This document shows, piece by piece, positions 23,021-31,631 of a stretch of 64,000 bases of DNA (position 1 is its first letter; the number at the start of each line of letters is the position of its first letter). Source of the stretch: Streptomyces fumanus (GTDB lineage Bacteria; Actinomycetota; Actinomycetes; Streptomycetales; Streptomycetaceae); contig NZ_BNBI01000008.1 in assembly GCF_014655295.1 (NCBI RefSeq), positions 124,001 through 188,000 of the forward strand, given 5' to 3'. The position numbers and the translations under genes were made by a program. The notes beneath the pieces were generated by a model. The model had not been told where the DNA came from. It ran no database searches and saw only the letters and a list, made by a program, of their open reading frames with translations.

Positions 23021-25084
23021 GTGTCCAAACTGACCGACGTGCCCAAACGGATCCTCATCGGGCGCGCACTGCGCAGCGACCGGCTGGGTGAAACGCTCCT
23101 GCCGAAGCGCGTCGCCCTTCCCGTCTTCGCCTCCGACCCGCTGTCCTCCGTGGCGTACGCGCCCGGCGAGGTGCTGCTGGTCCTGTCCATCGCGGGCGTG
23201 TCGGCGTACCACTTCAGTCCCTGGATCGCCGTCGCGGTCGTCGTGCTGATGTTCACCGTGGTCGCCTCCTACCGGCAGAACGTGCACGCCTACCCGAGCG
23301 GCGGCGGCGACTACGAGGTCGCCACCACCAACCTCGGTTCCAAGGCCGGCCTGACCGTGGCCAGCGCTCTGCTCGTCGACTACGTGCTGACCGTCGCCGT
23401 CTCCATCTCCTCCGGCATCGAGAACCTCGGCTCCGCGATCCCGTTCGTCGTCGAGCACAAGGTCTTCTGCGCGGTCGCCGTCATCGTGCTGCTGACGCTG
23501 ATGAACCTGCGCGGCGTCAAGGAGTCCGGCAAGCTCTTCGCGATCCCGACGTACGTCTTCGTCGCGGGCGTCTTCATCATGATCGCCTGGGGCGCGTTCC
23601 GCGGGGTGGTGCTCGGCGACCACATGCGGGCGCCGACCGCCGACTACGAGATCAAGCCCGAGCACCAGGGGCTGGCCGGCTTCGCCCTGGTCTTCCTGCT
23701 GCTGCGGGCCTTCTCCTCGGGCTGCGCGGCCCTGACCGGCGTCGAGGCGATCTCCAACGGCGTCCCCGCCTTCCGCAAGCCCAAGTCCAAGAACGCGGCG
23801 ACCACGCTGGCCATGATGGGCCTACTCGCGGTCACCATGTTCTGCGGCATCATCGCGCTGGCCTCCGCCACGCACGTACGGATGGCCGAGAACCCGGCGG
23901 CCGACCTGATCCACAACGGGGTCGCGGTCGGCGCGGACTACGTCCAGAACCCGGTGATCTCCCAGGTCGCCGAGGCCGTCTTCGGCAAGGGCAGCTTCCT
24001 GTTCGTGGTGCTGGCCGCCGCCACCGCCCTGGTCCTCTTCCTCGCCGCGAACACCGCGTACAACGGCTTCCCGCTGCTCGGCTCGATCCTCGCCCAGGAC
24101 CGCTACCTGCCCCGCCAGTTGCACACCCGCGGCGACCGCCTCGCCTTCTCCAACGGCATCGTGCTGCTGGCCGGCGCTGCCGCGCTGCTGGTCTGCATCT
24201 ACGGCGCCGACTCCACCCGGCTGATCCAGCTCTACATCGTCGGCGTCTTCGTCTCCTTCACGCTCAGCCAGACCGGCATGGTCCGCCACTGGAACCGCCA
24301 CCTGGCCACCGAGAAGGACCAGGCCAAGCGCCGCCATATGGTCCGCTCCCGGGCGATCAACGCCTTCGGCGCCTTCTTCACCGGCCTGGTGCTGGTCGTC
24401 GTCCTGTTCACCAAGTTCACCCACGGCGCCTGGGTCGCGCTGCTCGGCATGTGCATCTTCTTCGCGACGATGACCGCGATCCGCAAGCACTACGACCGGG
24501 TCGCCGAGGAGATCGCCGCCCCCGACACCCCCGACGACGACATGGTGCGGCCCTCCCGCGTCCACTCCGTGGTCCTCGTCTCCAAGATCCACCGCCCGGC
24601 GCTGCGCGCCCTGTCCTACGCCAAGCTGCTGCGCTCGGGCAGCCTGGAGGCGCTCAGCGTCAACGTCGACCCGACGGAGACCAAGGCGCTGCGCGACGAG
24701 TGGGAACGCCGCGGCATCGACGTACCCCTCAAGGTGCTGGACTCGCCGTACCGCGAGGTCACGCGGCCGGTCATCGAGTACGTCAAGAGCCTGCGCAAGG
24801 AGTCGCCGCGGGACGCGGTCTCGGTGATCATCCCCGAGTACGTGGTCGGCCACTGGTACGAGCACCTGCTGCACAACCAGAGCGCGCTGCGCCTGAAGGG
24901 ACGGCTGCTGTTCACCCCGGGCGTGATGGTGACCTCGGTGCCGTACCAGCTCCAGTCCTCCGAGGCGGCCAAGCGGCGGGCCCGCCGGCAGCAGGAGTGG
25001 AACGCGCCCGGCGCGGTCCGGCGCGGTCCGGCCCACCACCTGCACCACCAGGACCGGACGAAGGAGTCCTCGGACCCGACGTAG
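23021..25084 (+). CDS. KimA/YdaO-like APC-superfamily potassium permease
   Basis: 687 residues from a GTG. It aligns by eye over its length with B. subtilis KimA (YdaO), a high-affinity potassium/proton symporter. Shared signatures include FASDPLSSVAYAPGEVL, YRQNVHAYPSGGGDYEV, LLVDYVLTVAVSISSGIEN, LRAFSSGCAALTGVEAISNG, the ANTAYNGFPLLGSILAQDRY block and VGVFVSFTLSQTGM. Twelve membrane helices occupy about residues 40-500. The C-terminal cytoplasmic domain (about 515-670) with VHSVVLVSKIHRPALRALSYAK is the USP-like regulatory part of KimA proteins. Divergent RCK genes and nearby kdpDE strengthen the potassium link. No ydaO-type riboswitch is seen upstream. Confidence 0.82.
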   Translation: MSKLTDVPKRILIGRALRSDRLGETLLPKRVALPVFASDPLSSVAYAPGEVLLVLSIAGVSAYHFSPWIAVAVVVLMFTVVASYRQNVHAYPSGGGDYEVATTNLGSKAGLTVASALLVDYVLTVAVSISSGIENLGSAIPFVVEHKVFCAVAVIVLLTLMNLRGVKESGKLFAIPTYVFVAGVFIMIAWGAFRGVVLGDHMRAPTADYEIKPEHQGLAGFALVFLLLRAFSSGCAALTGVEAISNGVPAFRKPKSKNAATTLAMMGLLAVTMFCGIIALASATHVRMAENPAADLIHNGVAVGADYVQNPVISQVAEAVFGKGSFLFVVLAAATALVLFLAANTAYNGFPLLGSILAQDRYLPRQLHTRGDRLAFSNGIVLLAGAAALLVCIYGADSTRLIQLYIVGVFVSFTLSQTGMVRHWNRHLATEKDQAKRRHMVRSRAINAFGAFFTGLVLVVVLFTKFTHGAWVALLGMCIFFATMTAIRKHYDRVAEEIAAPDTPDDDMVRPSRVHSVVLVSKIHRPALRALSYAKLLRSGSLEALSVNVDPTETKALRDEWERRGIDVPLKVLDSPYREVTRPVIEYVKSLRKESPRDAVSVIIPEYVVGHWYEHLLHNQSALRLKGRLLFTPGVMVTSVPYQLQSSEAAKRRARRQQEWNAPGAVRRGPAHHLHHQDRTKESSDPT

Positions 25085-25139
25085 ACTGGACGGCTGTTGT
25101 CCGTTGTCGTCCCGTTCCCGTCACTGGAGTCACCCCGCC

Positions 25140-26468
25140 ATGCAGGCAGAAGAGAAAACGTCGCTGGTCGGGGAGGAGTACGAGGTCGAGATCGGCCCCG
25201 TCGCCCACGGCGGCCACTGCATCGCCCGTACGTCCGAGGGGCAGGTGCTGTTCGTCCGGCACGCGCTGCCCGGTGAGCGGGTCGTGGCCCGGGTCACCGA
25301 GGGCGAGGAGGGCGCCCGCTTCCTGCGCGCGGACGCCGTCGAGATCCTCTCCGCCTCCAAGGACCGGGTCGAGGCCCCCTGTCCCTTCGCCGGGCCCGGC
25401 CGCTGCGGCGGCTGCGACTGGCAGCACGCCAAGCCGGGCGCCCAGCGCCGCCTCAAGGGCGAGGTGATCGCCGAGCAGTTGCGGCGGCTGGCCGGGCTCA
25501 CGCCCGAGGAGGCGGGCTGGGACGGCACGGTGATGCCCGCCGAGGGCGACAAGGTGCCGGCCGGCGAGGTCCCGGCGTGGCGCACGCGCGTGCAGTACGC
25601 CGTCGACGCCGACGGCAACGCGGGGCTGCGCAAGCACCGCTCGCACGAGGTCCAGCCGATCGACCGCTGTCTGATCGCGGCGCCCGGGGTGAGCGAGCTG
25701 GGCATCGAGAAGCGGGACTGGGCGGGCATGGCCTCGGTCGAGGCGATCGCCGCCAGCGGTTCGCAGGACCGGCAGGTGATCCTCACCCCGGAGCCGGGCG
25801 CGCGGCTGCCCCTGGTGGAACTGGACCGTCCGGTCTCGGTCCTCCGGGTCGGCGAGAAGGACGGGGGCGTGCACCGCGTCCACGGCCGCCCCTTCGTCCG
25901 CGAACGCGCCGACGGCCGCACCTACCGGGTCGGCAACGGCGGCTTCTGGCAGGTCCATCACAAGGCGGCCGACACCCTGGTCACCGCGGTCATGCAGGGC
26001 CTGCTGCCCCGCAAGGGCGACATGGCCCTCGACCTGTACTGCGGCGTCGGCCTCTTCGCCGGCGCGCTGGCCGACCGGGTCGGCGAGACCGGCGCGGTCC
26101 TCGGCATCGAGTCCGGCAAACGCGCCGTCGAGGACGCCCGGCACAACCTCGCCGACTTCGACCGGGTCCGCGTCGAACAGGGCAAGGTCGAGGCGGTCCT
26201 GCCGCGCACCGGCATCACCGAGGTCGACCTCATCGTCCTCGACCCGCCCCGAGCGGGCGCCGGCCGCAAGACGGTCGCCCACCTCACGTCCCTCAACGCC
26301 CGCCGCATCGCCTACGTCGCCTGCGACCCGGCGGCCCTCGCCCGGGACCTGGGGTACTTCCAGGAGGGCGGGTACCGGGTGCGGACGCTGCGGGCGTTCG
26401 ATCTGTTTCCGATGACGCATCATGTGGAGTGCGTGGCGATCCTTGAGCCGGTCACAAAGGGCGCCTGA
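25140..26468 (+). CDS. TrmA/RumA-family 23S rRNA or tRNA (uracil-5-)-methyltransferase with TRAM domain
   Basis: 442 residues. An N-terminal TRAM domain (about 8-70) has VGEEYEVEIGPVAHGGHCIAR. The [4Fe-4S] ligands of the RlmD/RumA type follow: Cys81, Cys89 and Cys92 in APCPFAGPGRCGGCDWQH, with a fourth likely in IDRCLIAAPG. The SAM-binding domain has LDLYCGVGLFAGALADRVG, VDLIVLDPPRAGAG and the catalytic cysteine of YVACDPAALARDL. It transfers a methyl group to C5 of a uridine in RNA. Start ATG 25140 was chosen because TRAM follows directly. A short MTH-like gap separates it from kimA, and it ends the conserved core. Confidence 0.9.
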   Translation: MQAEEKTSLVGEEYEVEIGPVAHGGHCIARTSEGQVLFVRHALPGERVVARVTEGEEGARFLRADAVEILSASKDRVEAPCPFAGPGRCGGCDWQHAKPGAQRRLKGEVIAEQLRRLAGLTPEEAGWDGTVMPAEGDKVPAGEVPAWRTRVQYAVDADGNAGLRKHRSHEVQPIDRCLIAAPGVSELGIEKRDWAGMASVEAIAASGSQDRQVILTPEPGARLPLVELDRPVSVLRVGEKDGGVHRVHGRPFVRERADGRTYRVGNGGFWQVHHKAADTLVTAVMQGLLPRKGDMALDLYCGVGLFAGALADRVGETGAVLGIESGKRAVEDARHNLADFDRVRVEQGKVEAVLPRTGITEVDLIVLDPPRAGAGRKTVAHLTSLNARRIAYVACDPAALARDLGYFQEGGYRVRTLRAFDLFPMTHHVECVAILEPVTKGA

Positions 26469-26799
26469 CCTGCGGGTTTGGGTGGTGTGCGCTATGTGCA
26501 TTGTGGGCGTTACGGCGATATCTTGACGCTGCGATGACGCTTTCAGAGGCATGGTGACGCTCATTTGACGCTCGTTACGATGGGCCGTCAGGCGCATTGC
26601 CCCGCTGATCAGGCGGCCTCCTGACTGCGGGGTGCGGCAAGGCGCCGGGAATCCCGTGGTGCTGAGCGATCCCACTCAGCCACCTGCGCAGAGTGCCAGT
26701 AGGTTCTTGGTCTGCTGGTGGTACATGCCTGACCTCGCTCCTGACTTGCGACAAGGAGTGGAAACGTCGAGTGTCAGGACGGCGGGTGGTGTCGAAGAT
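26469..26799. promoter_or_regulatory. Gene-free strip with four phased TGACGCT heptamers
   Basis: TGACGCT occurs at 26524, 26535, 26555 and 26566, two pairs each with 11-base periodicity, the pairs offset by 31 bases. Such phasing is typical of sites for SARP or PhoP-type winged-helix activators that bind heptameric direct repeats every 11 bases. No gene starts near enough downstream to explain it. The remainder up to the CRISPR-like repeats (26573-26799) shows no gene. Confidence 0.5.
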
Positions 26800-27012
26800 G
26801 GGACCACCCCCGCGTGCGCGGGGACCACGGCCACGTCACGCCGGCGAACTGGGTGCCGCTGGGACCACCCCCGCGTGCGCGGGGACCATGCGCTGGACGC
26901 AGCCGAGCAGCCGGGGGTCCGGGGACCACCCCCGCGTGCGCGGGGAACACAAATTCGGGCAAACCCCAAGATGGATCGTCTCGGGGACCACCCCCGCAGA
27001 GGCGAGGATCCC
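26800..27012 (-). CRISPR. Short type I-E-like CRISPR remnant, four repeats and three spacers, no cas genes
   Basis: 29-base repeats lie at 26800-26828, 26861-26889, 26922-26950 and, degenerate, 26984-27012. The first three are exactly 61 bases apart with 32-base spacers; the third spacer is 32 or 33 bases. The core CCCCGCG-TG-CGCGGGG is a perfect stem. Reading the minus strand, 5 bases precede the stem and the 8-base 3' part GTGGTCCC follows it, the E. coli type I-E layout, so the crRNA strand should be minus. The fourth repeat keeps only its first 14 bases. No cas gene lies in the window. Confidence 0.75.
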
Positions 27013-27426
27013 CCACGTGCAGCTTGGTCGACTTCGTCGGGGTCAGCGTGTACATAGGCCACCGTACCCACCATGGTCCGACTGTTGCAGGCCGTCAGCT
27101 CGGAACCGTTGAGATGGTGGCATCGGAGCCATGTGGTGCTGGCCACGGGGAGTAGGCGTTTAGAAGGCGCCTGCTCTGTCCTCGTCTTTCCCGGCCACCG
27201 AGGTACAGGTATGTGTGGGTTCATGTCGATTCGCCGACAGCAGACACATTGGGTCCTGTACGGACTGGATTGACTCGGCGAAGGAAGCAAACCTAGAGCG
27301 GTCTTCGGAAAGTGGAACCTGCTCTCTGCGTGTCAAGGGAGGCGGCAGGTGAGGAATGCGTCGGGCGCCCAGGGGCGGATCTGGGGTGACGACGGAGCGC
27401 GTGCCGGAGGAGTCTCCTAGCCGCTC
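27013..27426. other. Gene-free lower-GC strip right of the CRISPR remnant
   Basis: About 410 bases with visibly lower GC than the flanks, no frame with the local codon bias, no tRNA and no IS end that I can see. Palindromic GGAGGAGTCTCC lies near 27410. If the remnant is transcribed on the minus strand, its leader would have been here. Confidence 0.4.
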
Positions 27427-27468
27427 CCGGGACGTCACCCGCACGGACTCGTGCGCGGCACGTCCCGG
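27427..27468 (-). terminator. Hairpin terminator of the metallo-hydrolase operon
   Basis: Outer arms CCGGGACGT (27427-27435) and ACGTCCCGG (27460-27468), plus inner arms CGCACG (27440-27445) and CGTGCG (27450-27455), make a strong two-part stem 15 bases beyond the stop at 27484. Confidence 0.65.
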
Positions 27469-27483
27469 CTGTTCCGATCCGCT

Positions 27484-28419
27484 TCAGTGGTCGATGGGCG
27501 TGCCCCCTGAGGGAGCCGGGACCAGTCGGTACCCGTCGTTCTCGCGTCGTACGTGTCCGGCGGTCGGCGGCGGGAAGTGGCTGCCCAGCAGGAGAGTCGA
27601 CGTACCGGCCAGTGAGCCGAGCACCTGGTTGCGGGTCCTGGCCGCGAGGTCGGGGGCGATGTCCACACAACTGCACAGCTCGGGATGCGCCATCTGGACC
27701 GGGTGGTGGATGCTGTCGCCGGTGACCAATGCGGTCTCGCCACGGCTGCTCAGTTCCACCGCTACCTGCCCCGGTGTGTGGCCGGGGGTGGGCAGCAGAC
27801 GGATGCCCGGCGCGACGTCCGTCCCTTCGTCCGCGACATCGATGAGGTCGAGCAGACCTGCTTCCCGGACGGGATGGACCGAGTCCCGGAACATCTGCCG
27901 GCGCGCCTCCTCCATGTCGACACCCGCCCAGTAGTCCCACTCGGTGCGTGAGGTGAGGTAGCGCGCGTTCGGGAAGGTGGGCACCCAGGCGTCGCCCTCG
28001 GCACGCGTGTTCCACCCCACGTGGTCGGCGTGGAGGTGGGTCAGGACCACGATGTCGACGCTCTCCGGCGCGAAGCCCGCAGCCCGTAGCCGTGCTTCGT
28101 AGTCGCTGTTCAGGTTGTGCCAGGCGGGGTTGGCGCGCCGCTTCCCGTTTCCGATGCCGGTGTCCACCAGCACCCGCATGCCGTCCACCTCGACGGCGAA
28201 GCTGTGACTCGTCAGGCGCAGGACGCCTTGTTCGTCGGCGAATTCGGGGCTCAGCCAGGGAGTCCGGGTCACGAGGTCGGTGGTTGCTCCGGGCAGCAGC
28301 CACGGACCGGTCTGGGCGGGCAGGACCACTTCGTCGATGCGTCGTACGGTGTGGTCGCCCACCGTCCAGGAAGAGGCGGGGGGAGTAGGGGACTTGGTCG
28401 TTCGGGATGAGGTGAACAC
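27484..28419 (-). CDS. MBL-fold metallo-hydrolase
   Basis: 311 residues from a GTG at 28419 with AAGGAAAG upstream. Metal site one and two ligands are present: THLHADH (His128, His130, Asp132, His133), then GHTPGQ, TGDSIHHP and GSHFPPP near the end. The fold placement and length resemble AttM/AiiB-type lactonases and related esterases, but neighbouring context fits better with hydrolysis of an imported amide or cyclic compound. Its start is 11 bases from the stop of the upstream MFS gene, so the two are one operon under the TetR operators at 29772-29842. No signal peptide is present; it acts in the cytoplasm. Confidence 0.88.
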   Translation of the reverse strand: MFTSSRTTKSPTPPASSWTVGDHTVRRIDEVVLPAQTGPWLLPGATTDLVTRTPWLSPEFADEQGVLRLTSHSFAVEVDGMRVLVDTGIGNGKRRANPAWHNLNSDYEARLRAAGFAPESVDIVVLTHLHADHVGWNTRAEGDAWVPTFPNARYLTSRTEWDYWAGVDMEEARRQMFRDSVHPVREAGLLDLIDVADEGTDVAPGIRLLPTPGHTPGQVAVELSSRGETALVTGDSIHHPVQMAHPELCSCVDIAPDLAARTRNQVLGSLAGTSTLLLGSHFPPPTAGHVRRENDGYRLVPAPSGGTPIDH

Positions 28420-28430
28420 GGCGACTTTCC

Positions 28431-29756
28431 TTATCTGTCATGGGTCGCGAGGACGGAGATGTCCGGAGCGGGCGTGTCGGGTGAGGCGGATGTGCAGGTG
28501 CTCCTCGGCGGGCGGGAGTGGGCGTCCGGGGACGGTGTCCGGCGCCGGCCGCGCGGCGTGGCGGTCAGCGTCGCGGCCGCGACGGTCGCCAGTACGGCCA
28601 CGCAGCCGGCACAGGCCAGTGCCGCCGCACGCAGCCCGAAGCCGGCGGCGAGGGCGCCGGCGCCGATGGCGGGCAGACTCATCGCCAGGTAGCCGAGTAC
28701 GTAATAGGAGGCGAGCGTGCCGCCCTTCTCCCGGGCCGGGACCGAGTCGACGACCGCGCGCAGCGCACCCTGGGAGACGGCTCCGAAGCCGAACCCGGCC
28801 AGGGCCGCCCCGGCGAAGAGAAGTACGGGGCCGGCGAGATGGAGGGCACCCAGGGTCAGGACGGCCGCCAGAAGCACCGCGCAGCTCCCGAGAAGAGCGG
28901 AGACGTCGGCACGCATCCCGCGCGTGAAGTACACCGTCGGGGCGGCGACGGCCGTCAGCGTGAAGAAGACCAGGCCGCCGGCGTATTCGGGGCCACCGGG
29001 GGAGACGAGCCGTGTGAAGCCCGGTCCCAGGGACGAGTAGAAGCCGCCGAATGCCCAGACGGCGACGACGCCGGCGCCGTGGCGCAGCGAGGCATGGGCG
29101 GCCGCCGACGGCAGCGCCGGGCGGGGCCGCATCGAGCGCAGTGCTCCGGGACGGCGACGGACGGTCTCGGACGTCGGGACGAGGGCGATGGCCTGCGTGG
29201 CGAACACGGCGATCAGGGCCGCGTACACCGTGATCGTCGGAACGGGGGCGAAGCGCACCATGAGGGTGGCCGCCAGGACGCCGGCCGCCATGCCCGCCAC
29301 CGGCGCGATGGTGTTGGCCAGAGCGGGGCGACCCGGCCGGGCGGGGTCTTCCAGGTCGAGGAGAGCCGCGCCTGCCGCGCTGGTCGCCGCGCCGGTCGCG
29401 ATGCCCTGCAGCACGCGGGCGCCGATCAGGGCGGTCAGGCCGCCGGCCGTCGCGAACAGTGCCATGGCGGCGATCTGGACCGTGAGCGCGCCCAGGAGCA
29501 CGGGGCGGCGTCCCACATGGTCGGAAAGGGTGCCGGTCGTCAGCAGTGCGGTCAGGAGCGCCAGAGCGTAGGCGCTGAAGACCACGGTGATGTCGAGGGA
29601 CGACAACTGCCACTGGGCCTGGTAGCGGGGGTACAGCGGGGTCGGCGCGCTGGACGCGGCGAGCAGCGCGATCAGGATCGAGGCGTGCAAGGCGAACGGC
29701 AGACGTCCGGAGGGGGAGGTGCGGGGCGGCGCGAGGCCCGCGGGGACGCTCTGCAT
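28431..29756 (-). CDS. MFS transporter, TetR-regulated island
   Basis: 441 residues and about twelve membrane helices, with the first-loop motif GTLSDHVGRRPVLLG near residue 78 and LQGIATGAATSAAGAALLDLE in helix four. The C-terminal 45 residues are a Pro/Ser/Thr-rich tail. The subfamily resembles drug or solute permeases of no fixed direction. The start is just right of the operator at 29772-29798, which would overlap its promoter. Substrate import for the amidase and metallo-hydrolase, or efflux of the TetR ligand, are both possible. Confidence 0.88.
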   Translation of the reverse strand: MQSVPAGLAPPRTSPSGRLPFALHASILIALLAASSAPTPLYPRYQAQWQLSSLDITVVFSAYALALLTALLTTGTLSDHVGRRPVLLGALTVQIAAMALFATAGGLTALIGARVLQGIATGAATSAAGAALLDLEDPARPGRPALANTIAPVAGMAAGVLAATLMVRFAPVPTITVYAALIAVFATQAIALVPTSETVRRRPGALRSMRPRPALPSAAAHASLRHGAGVVAVWAFGGFYSSLGPGFTRLVSPGGPEYAGGLVFFTLTAVAAPTVYFTRGMRADVSALLGSCAVLLAAVLTLGALHLAGPVLLFAGAALAGFGFGAVSQGALRAVVDSVPAREKGGTLASYYVLGYLAMSLPAIGAGALAAGFGLRAAALACAGCVAVLATVAAATLTATPRGRRRTPSPDAHSRPPRSTCTSASPDTPAPDISVLATHDR

Positions 29757-29771
29757 GAGGGTCCTTCCCGT

Positions 29772-29798
29772 GCTTAAAGCGATTCGTTTGCTTTAAGC
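29772..29798. promoter_or_regulatory. TetR-type operator O1 (MFS side)
   Basis: Perfect inverted repeat: GCTTAAAGC (29772-29780), nine-base spacer GATTCGTTT, GCTTTAAGC (29790-29798). It is 16 bases before the MFS start and shares its core and spacer with O2 on the opposite strand. Confidence 0.75.
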
Positions 29799-29820
29799 CA
29801 CCGTAGATCCTACGATCGAC

Positions 29821-29842
29821 TAAAGCAAACCATTCGCTTTTA
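29821..29842. promoter_or_regulatory. TetR-type operator O2 (amidase side)
   Basis: AAAGC (29822-29826), nine-base spacer, GCTTT (29836-29840). Read on the minus strand the spacer is GAATGGTTT against GATTCGTTT in O1, so O1 and O2 are the same motif in opposite orientation, in the divergent promoter region. Confidence 0.7.
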
Positions 29843-29904
29843 CGGTGGTCGGGGGTCCCGTACCAGCCCGGTCCCGTCGCGCCGCACAGATCCGGAAGGA
29901 AGCC

Positions 29905-30111
29905 ATGACCAGCGAACTCACCCCCCAAGAGGCAGCCCGAGGGGCGCTGCGGGCGGGACTCCCCCTCGGGGACGGCCGACACGAAGAAGTGGCCCTGACG
30001 GCCAACCACATCCACTCCGTGATCAGCACGTTGCGCGAGCTCGACTTCGGCGAGATCCCGCCCGCGTCCTCCTACCGAGCCGGACAGGGGAACGCCGATG
30101 CAACCGTTTGA
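29905..30111 (+). CDS. DUF4089/AtzG-like small amidase partner
   Basis: 68 residues from an ATG with GGAAGGAAG just upstream. The helical pattern GLPLGDGRHEEVALTANHIHS followed by ISTLRELDFGEIPPASSYRAG resembles AtzG/DUF4089 and, more distantly, GatC, both small helical subunits that wrap and stabilise amidase-signature enzymes. It overlaps the amidase gene by 14 bases, which supports a stoichiometric complex. AtzG and AtzE together hydrolyse 1-carboxybiuret in cyanuric acid breakdown; no cyanuric acid hydrolase gene is present here. Confidence 0.7.
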   Translation: MTSELTPQEAARGALRAGLPLGDGRHEEVALTANHIHSVISTLRELDFGEIPPASSYRAGQGNADATV

Positions 30112-31489
30112 GCTGTCGCTGACCGAAGCCTCCCGTGCGGTGCGCGCACGGGAGCTGTCCCCCGTCGAACTCACCGAATCGGTGCTCGGCCGTATTGCCG
30201 CCGTCGAAGGACGGCTGGGCGCCTACGTCACCGTCGCCGCCGACGCGGCCCTGGCCGCAGCGGTCCGCGCCGAACGGGAGATCTCCGGAAGCGGACCTCG
30301 CGGGCCGCTGCACGGGATCCCCATGGCGCTCAAGGATGTGATCGACGTCGAGGGGATGCCCACCACGGCGAGCTCGCGCGTCCGGGCGGGGCACGTGGCG
30401 GAACGCGACAGCCGGGTGGCCGAACGGCTCGGCACCGCCGGGGCCGTCCTCCTGGGCAAGACGCACACGCACGAGTTCGCCTACGGTCTGACCACTCCGC
30501 AGACGCACAACGCCTGGGACCACGGCCGGGTCGCGGGCGGGTCGAGCGGCGGCTCGGCGGTGGCTGTCGCCGCCGGCGGGGCGACGTTCGCCATGGGCAC
30601 GGACACGGGTGGTTCCATCCGCGTCCCCGCGGCCCTGAACGGAGTGGTGGGCCTCAAGCCGACCTACGGCCTGATCCCGCGCACAGGCGTGACCTCGCTG
30701 TCCTGGTCCCTGGACCACGTGGGCCCCCTCACCCGCACCGTCCAGGACGTCGCGCTGGTGCTGTCGGCGACCGTCGGCCACGATCCGCGCGACCCGGCGA
30801 GCGTGTCCGGCCCGACGCCGGACCGCTTCCCGGGAGGCGACCTGCGAGGAGTGAAGGTCGGCGTACCGCGGAACCACTACTTCGACCGGGTCACGCCCGA
30901 GGTCGAGGAGTCCGTACGCGGCGCGATCGAGCGGCTGGCGGAGCTGGGGGCGGAGCTCGTCGACGTCGAGATCCCGATGGCGCGTCACCTCCAGGCCGTC
31001 CAGTGGGGGCTGATGGTTCCCGAGGCCACCGCCTACCACGAGCGGTCGCTGCGGGCCACTCCCGACCTGTACGCGGCGGACGTCCGCATCCTGCTGGAGG
31101 CCGGCGAGCTCACCTCCGCGGGCGACTACCTCCGCGCCCAGCGGGCCCGCACCATGATGCGAGACGCCTGGGCTCGCATGTTCGACGACATCGACGTCCT
31201 CGCCGCGCCGACGGTGCCGATGACCGCCGCCGGGGCGGGGCAGGAAGCCGTCGAGTGGGCCGATGGCACGACCGAGTCCGTGTCGGACAGCTACGTCCGC
31301 CTCTGTGCCCCGGCCAACATCACCGGCGTCCCGGCCCTCACCCTGCCGGTCGGTCAGGACCGCGCCGGACTGCCGATCGGCATGCAGTTGATGGCGCGCC
31401 CCTTCCACGACGCGACGGTGCTTCGTGTGGGTCGGGCCTACGAGGAGTCGGTGGCCGGCGCGGGGCGGCTCGCTCCCCTCGCCGCCTGA
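30098..31489 (+). CDS. AtzE-like amidase (amidase signature family)
   Basis: 463 residues of an amidase-signature hydrolase. The Ser-cisSer-Lys triad is visible: Lys79 in IPMALKDVID, cis-Ser149 in GRVAGGSSGGSA, and nucleophile Ser173 in GTDTGGSIRVPAAL. The full signature block and VGLKPTYGLIPRTGV follow. The overlap with the AtzG-like gene and its size point to the AtzE/GatA branch. It should cleave an amide or ureide bond and release ammonia or an amine in the cytoplasm. Control by operator O2 is inferred. The identity of the substrate is open. Confidence 0.9.
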   Translation: MQPFELSLTEASRAVRARELSPVELTESVLGRIAAVEGRLGAYVTVAADAALAAAVRAEREISGSGPRGPLHGIPMALKDVIDVEGMPTTASSRVRAGHVAERDSRVAERLGTAGAVLLGKTHTHEFAYGLTTPQTHNAWDHGRVAGGSSGGSAVAVAAGGATFAMGTDTGGSIRVPAALNGVVGLKPTYGLIPRTGVTSLSWSLDHVGPLTRTVQDVALVLSATVGHDPRDPASVSGPTPDRFPGGDLRGVKVGVPRNHYFDRVTPEVEESVRGAIERLAELGAELVDVEIPMARHLQAVQWGLMVPEATAYHERSLRATPDLYAADVRILLEAGELTSAGDYLRAQRARTMMRDAWARMFDDIDVLAAPTVPMTAAGAGQEAVEWADGTTESVSDSYVRLCAPANITGVPALTLPVGQDRAGLPIGMQLMARPFHDATVLRVGRAYEESVAGAGRLAPLAA

Positions 31490-31601
31490 GGGAAGGCGGA
31501 CGTTCCAGTTGGCACGCGGTCGCGTCGCCGCAGGGGCGTCCGCCGTGCTCGGCCACCTGGATGCGTAGCCCCGCGGGCCGCCGACGCCGGCCACCGCCTA
31601 G

Positions 31602-31621
31602 AAGCAACAAAATCGCATTAA
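31602..31621. promoter_or_regulatory. Probable third TetR operator O3 (autoregulation)
   Basis: Starts AAGCAA and contains TCGC and TTA at the same offsets as O2; 14 of 20 positions match. It ends ten bases before the tetR start and includes its ribosome binding site region. Confidence 0.45.
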
Positions 31622-31631
31622 GGTGGACCGC

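Noticed and set aside
26676..27290. Open frames on both strands across the CRISPR repeats
   Set aside because: They read through 61-base periodic repeats and give repetitive peptides (for example CAGTT, PRARG).
26469..27483. Integration site or tRNA at the start of the accessory region
   Set aside because: No tRNA-like cloverleaf, integrase gene or flanking direct repeat could be found.
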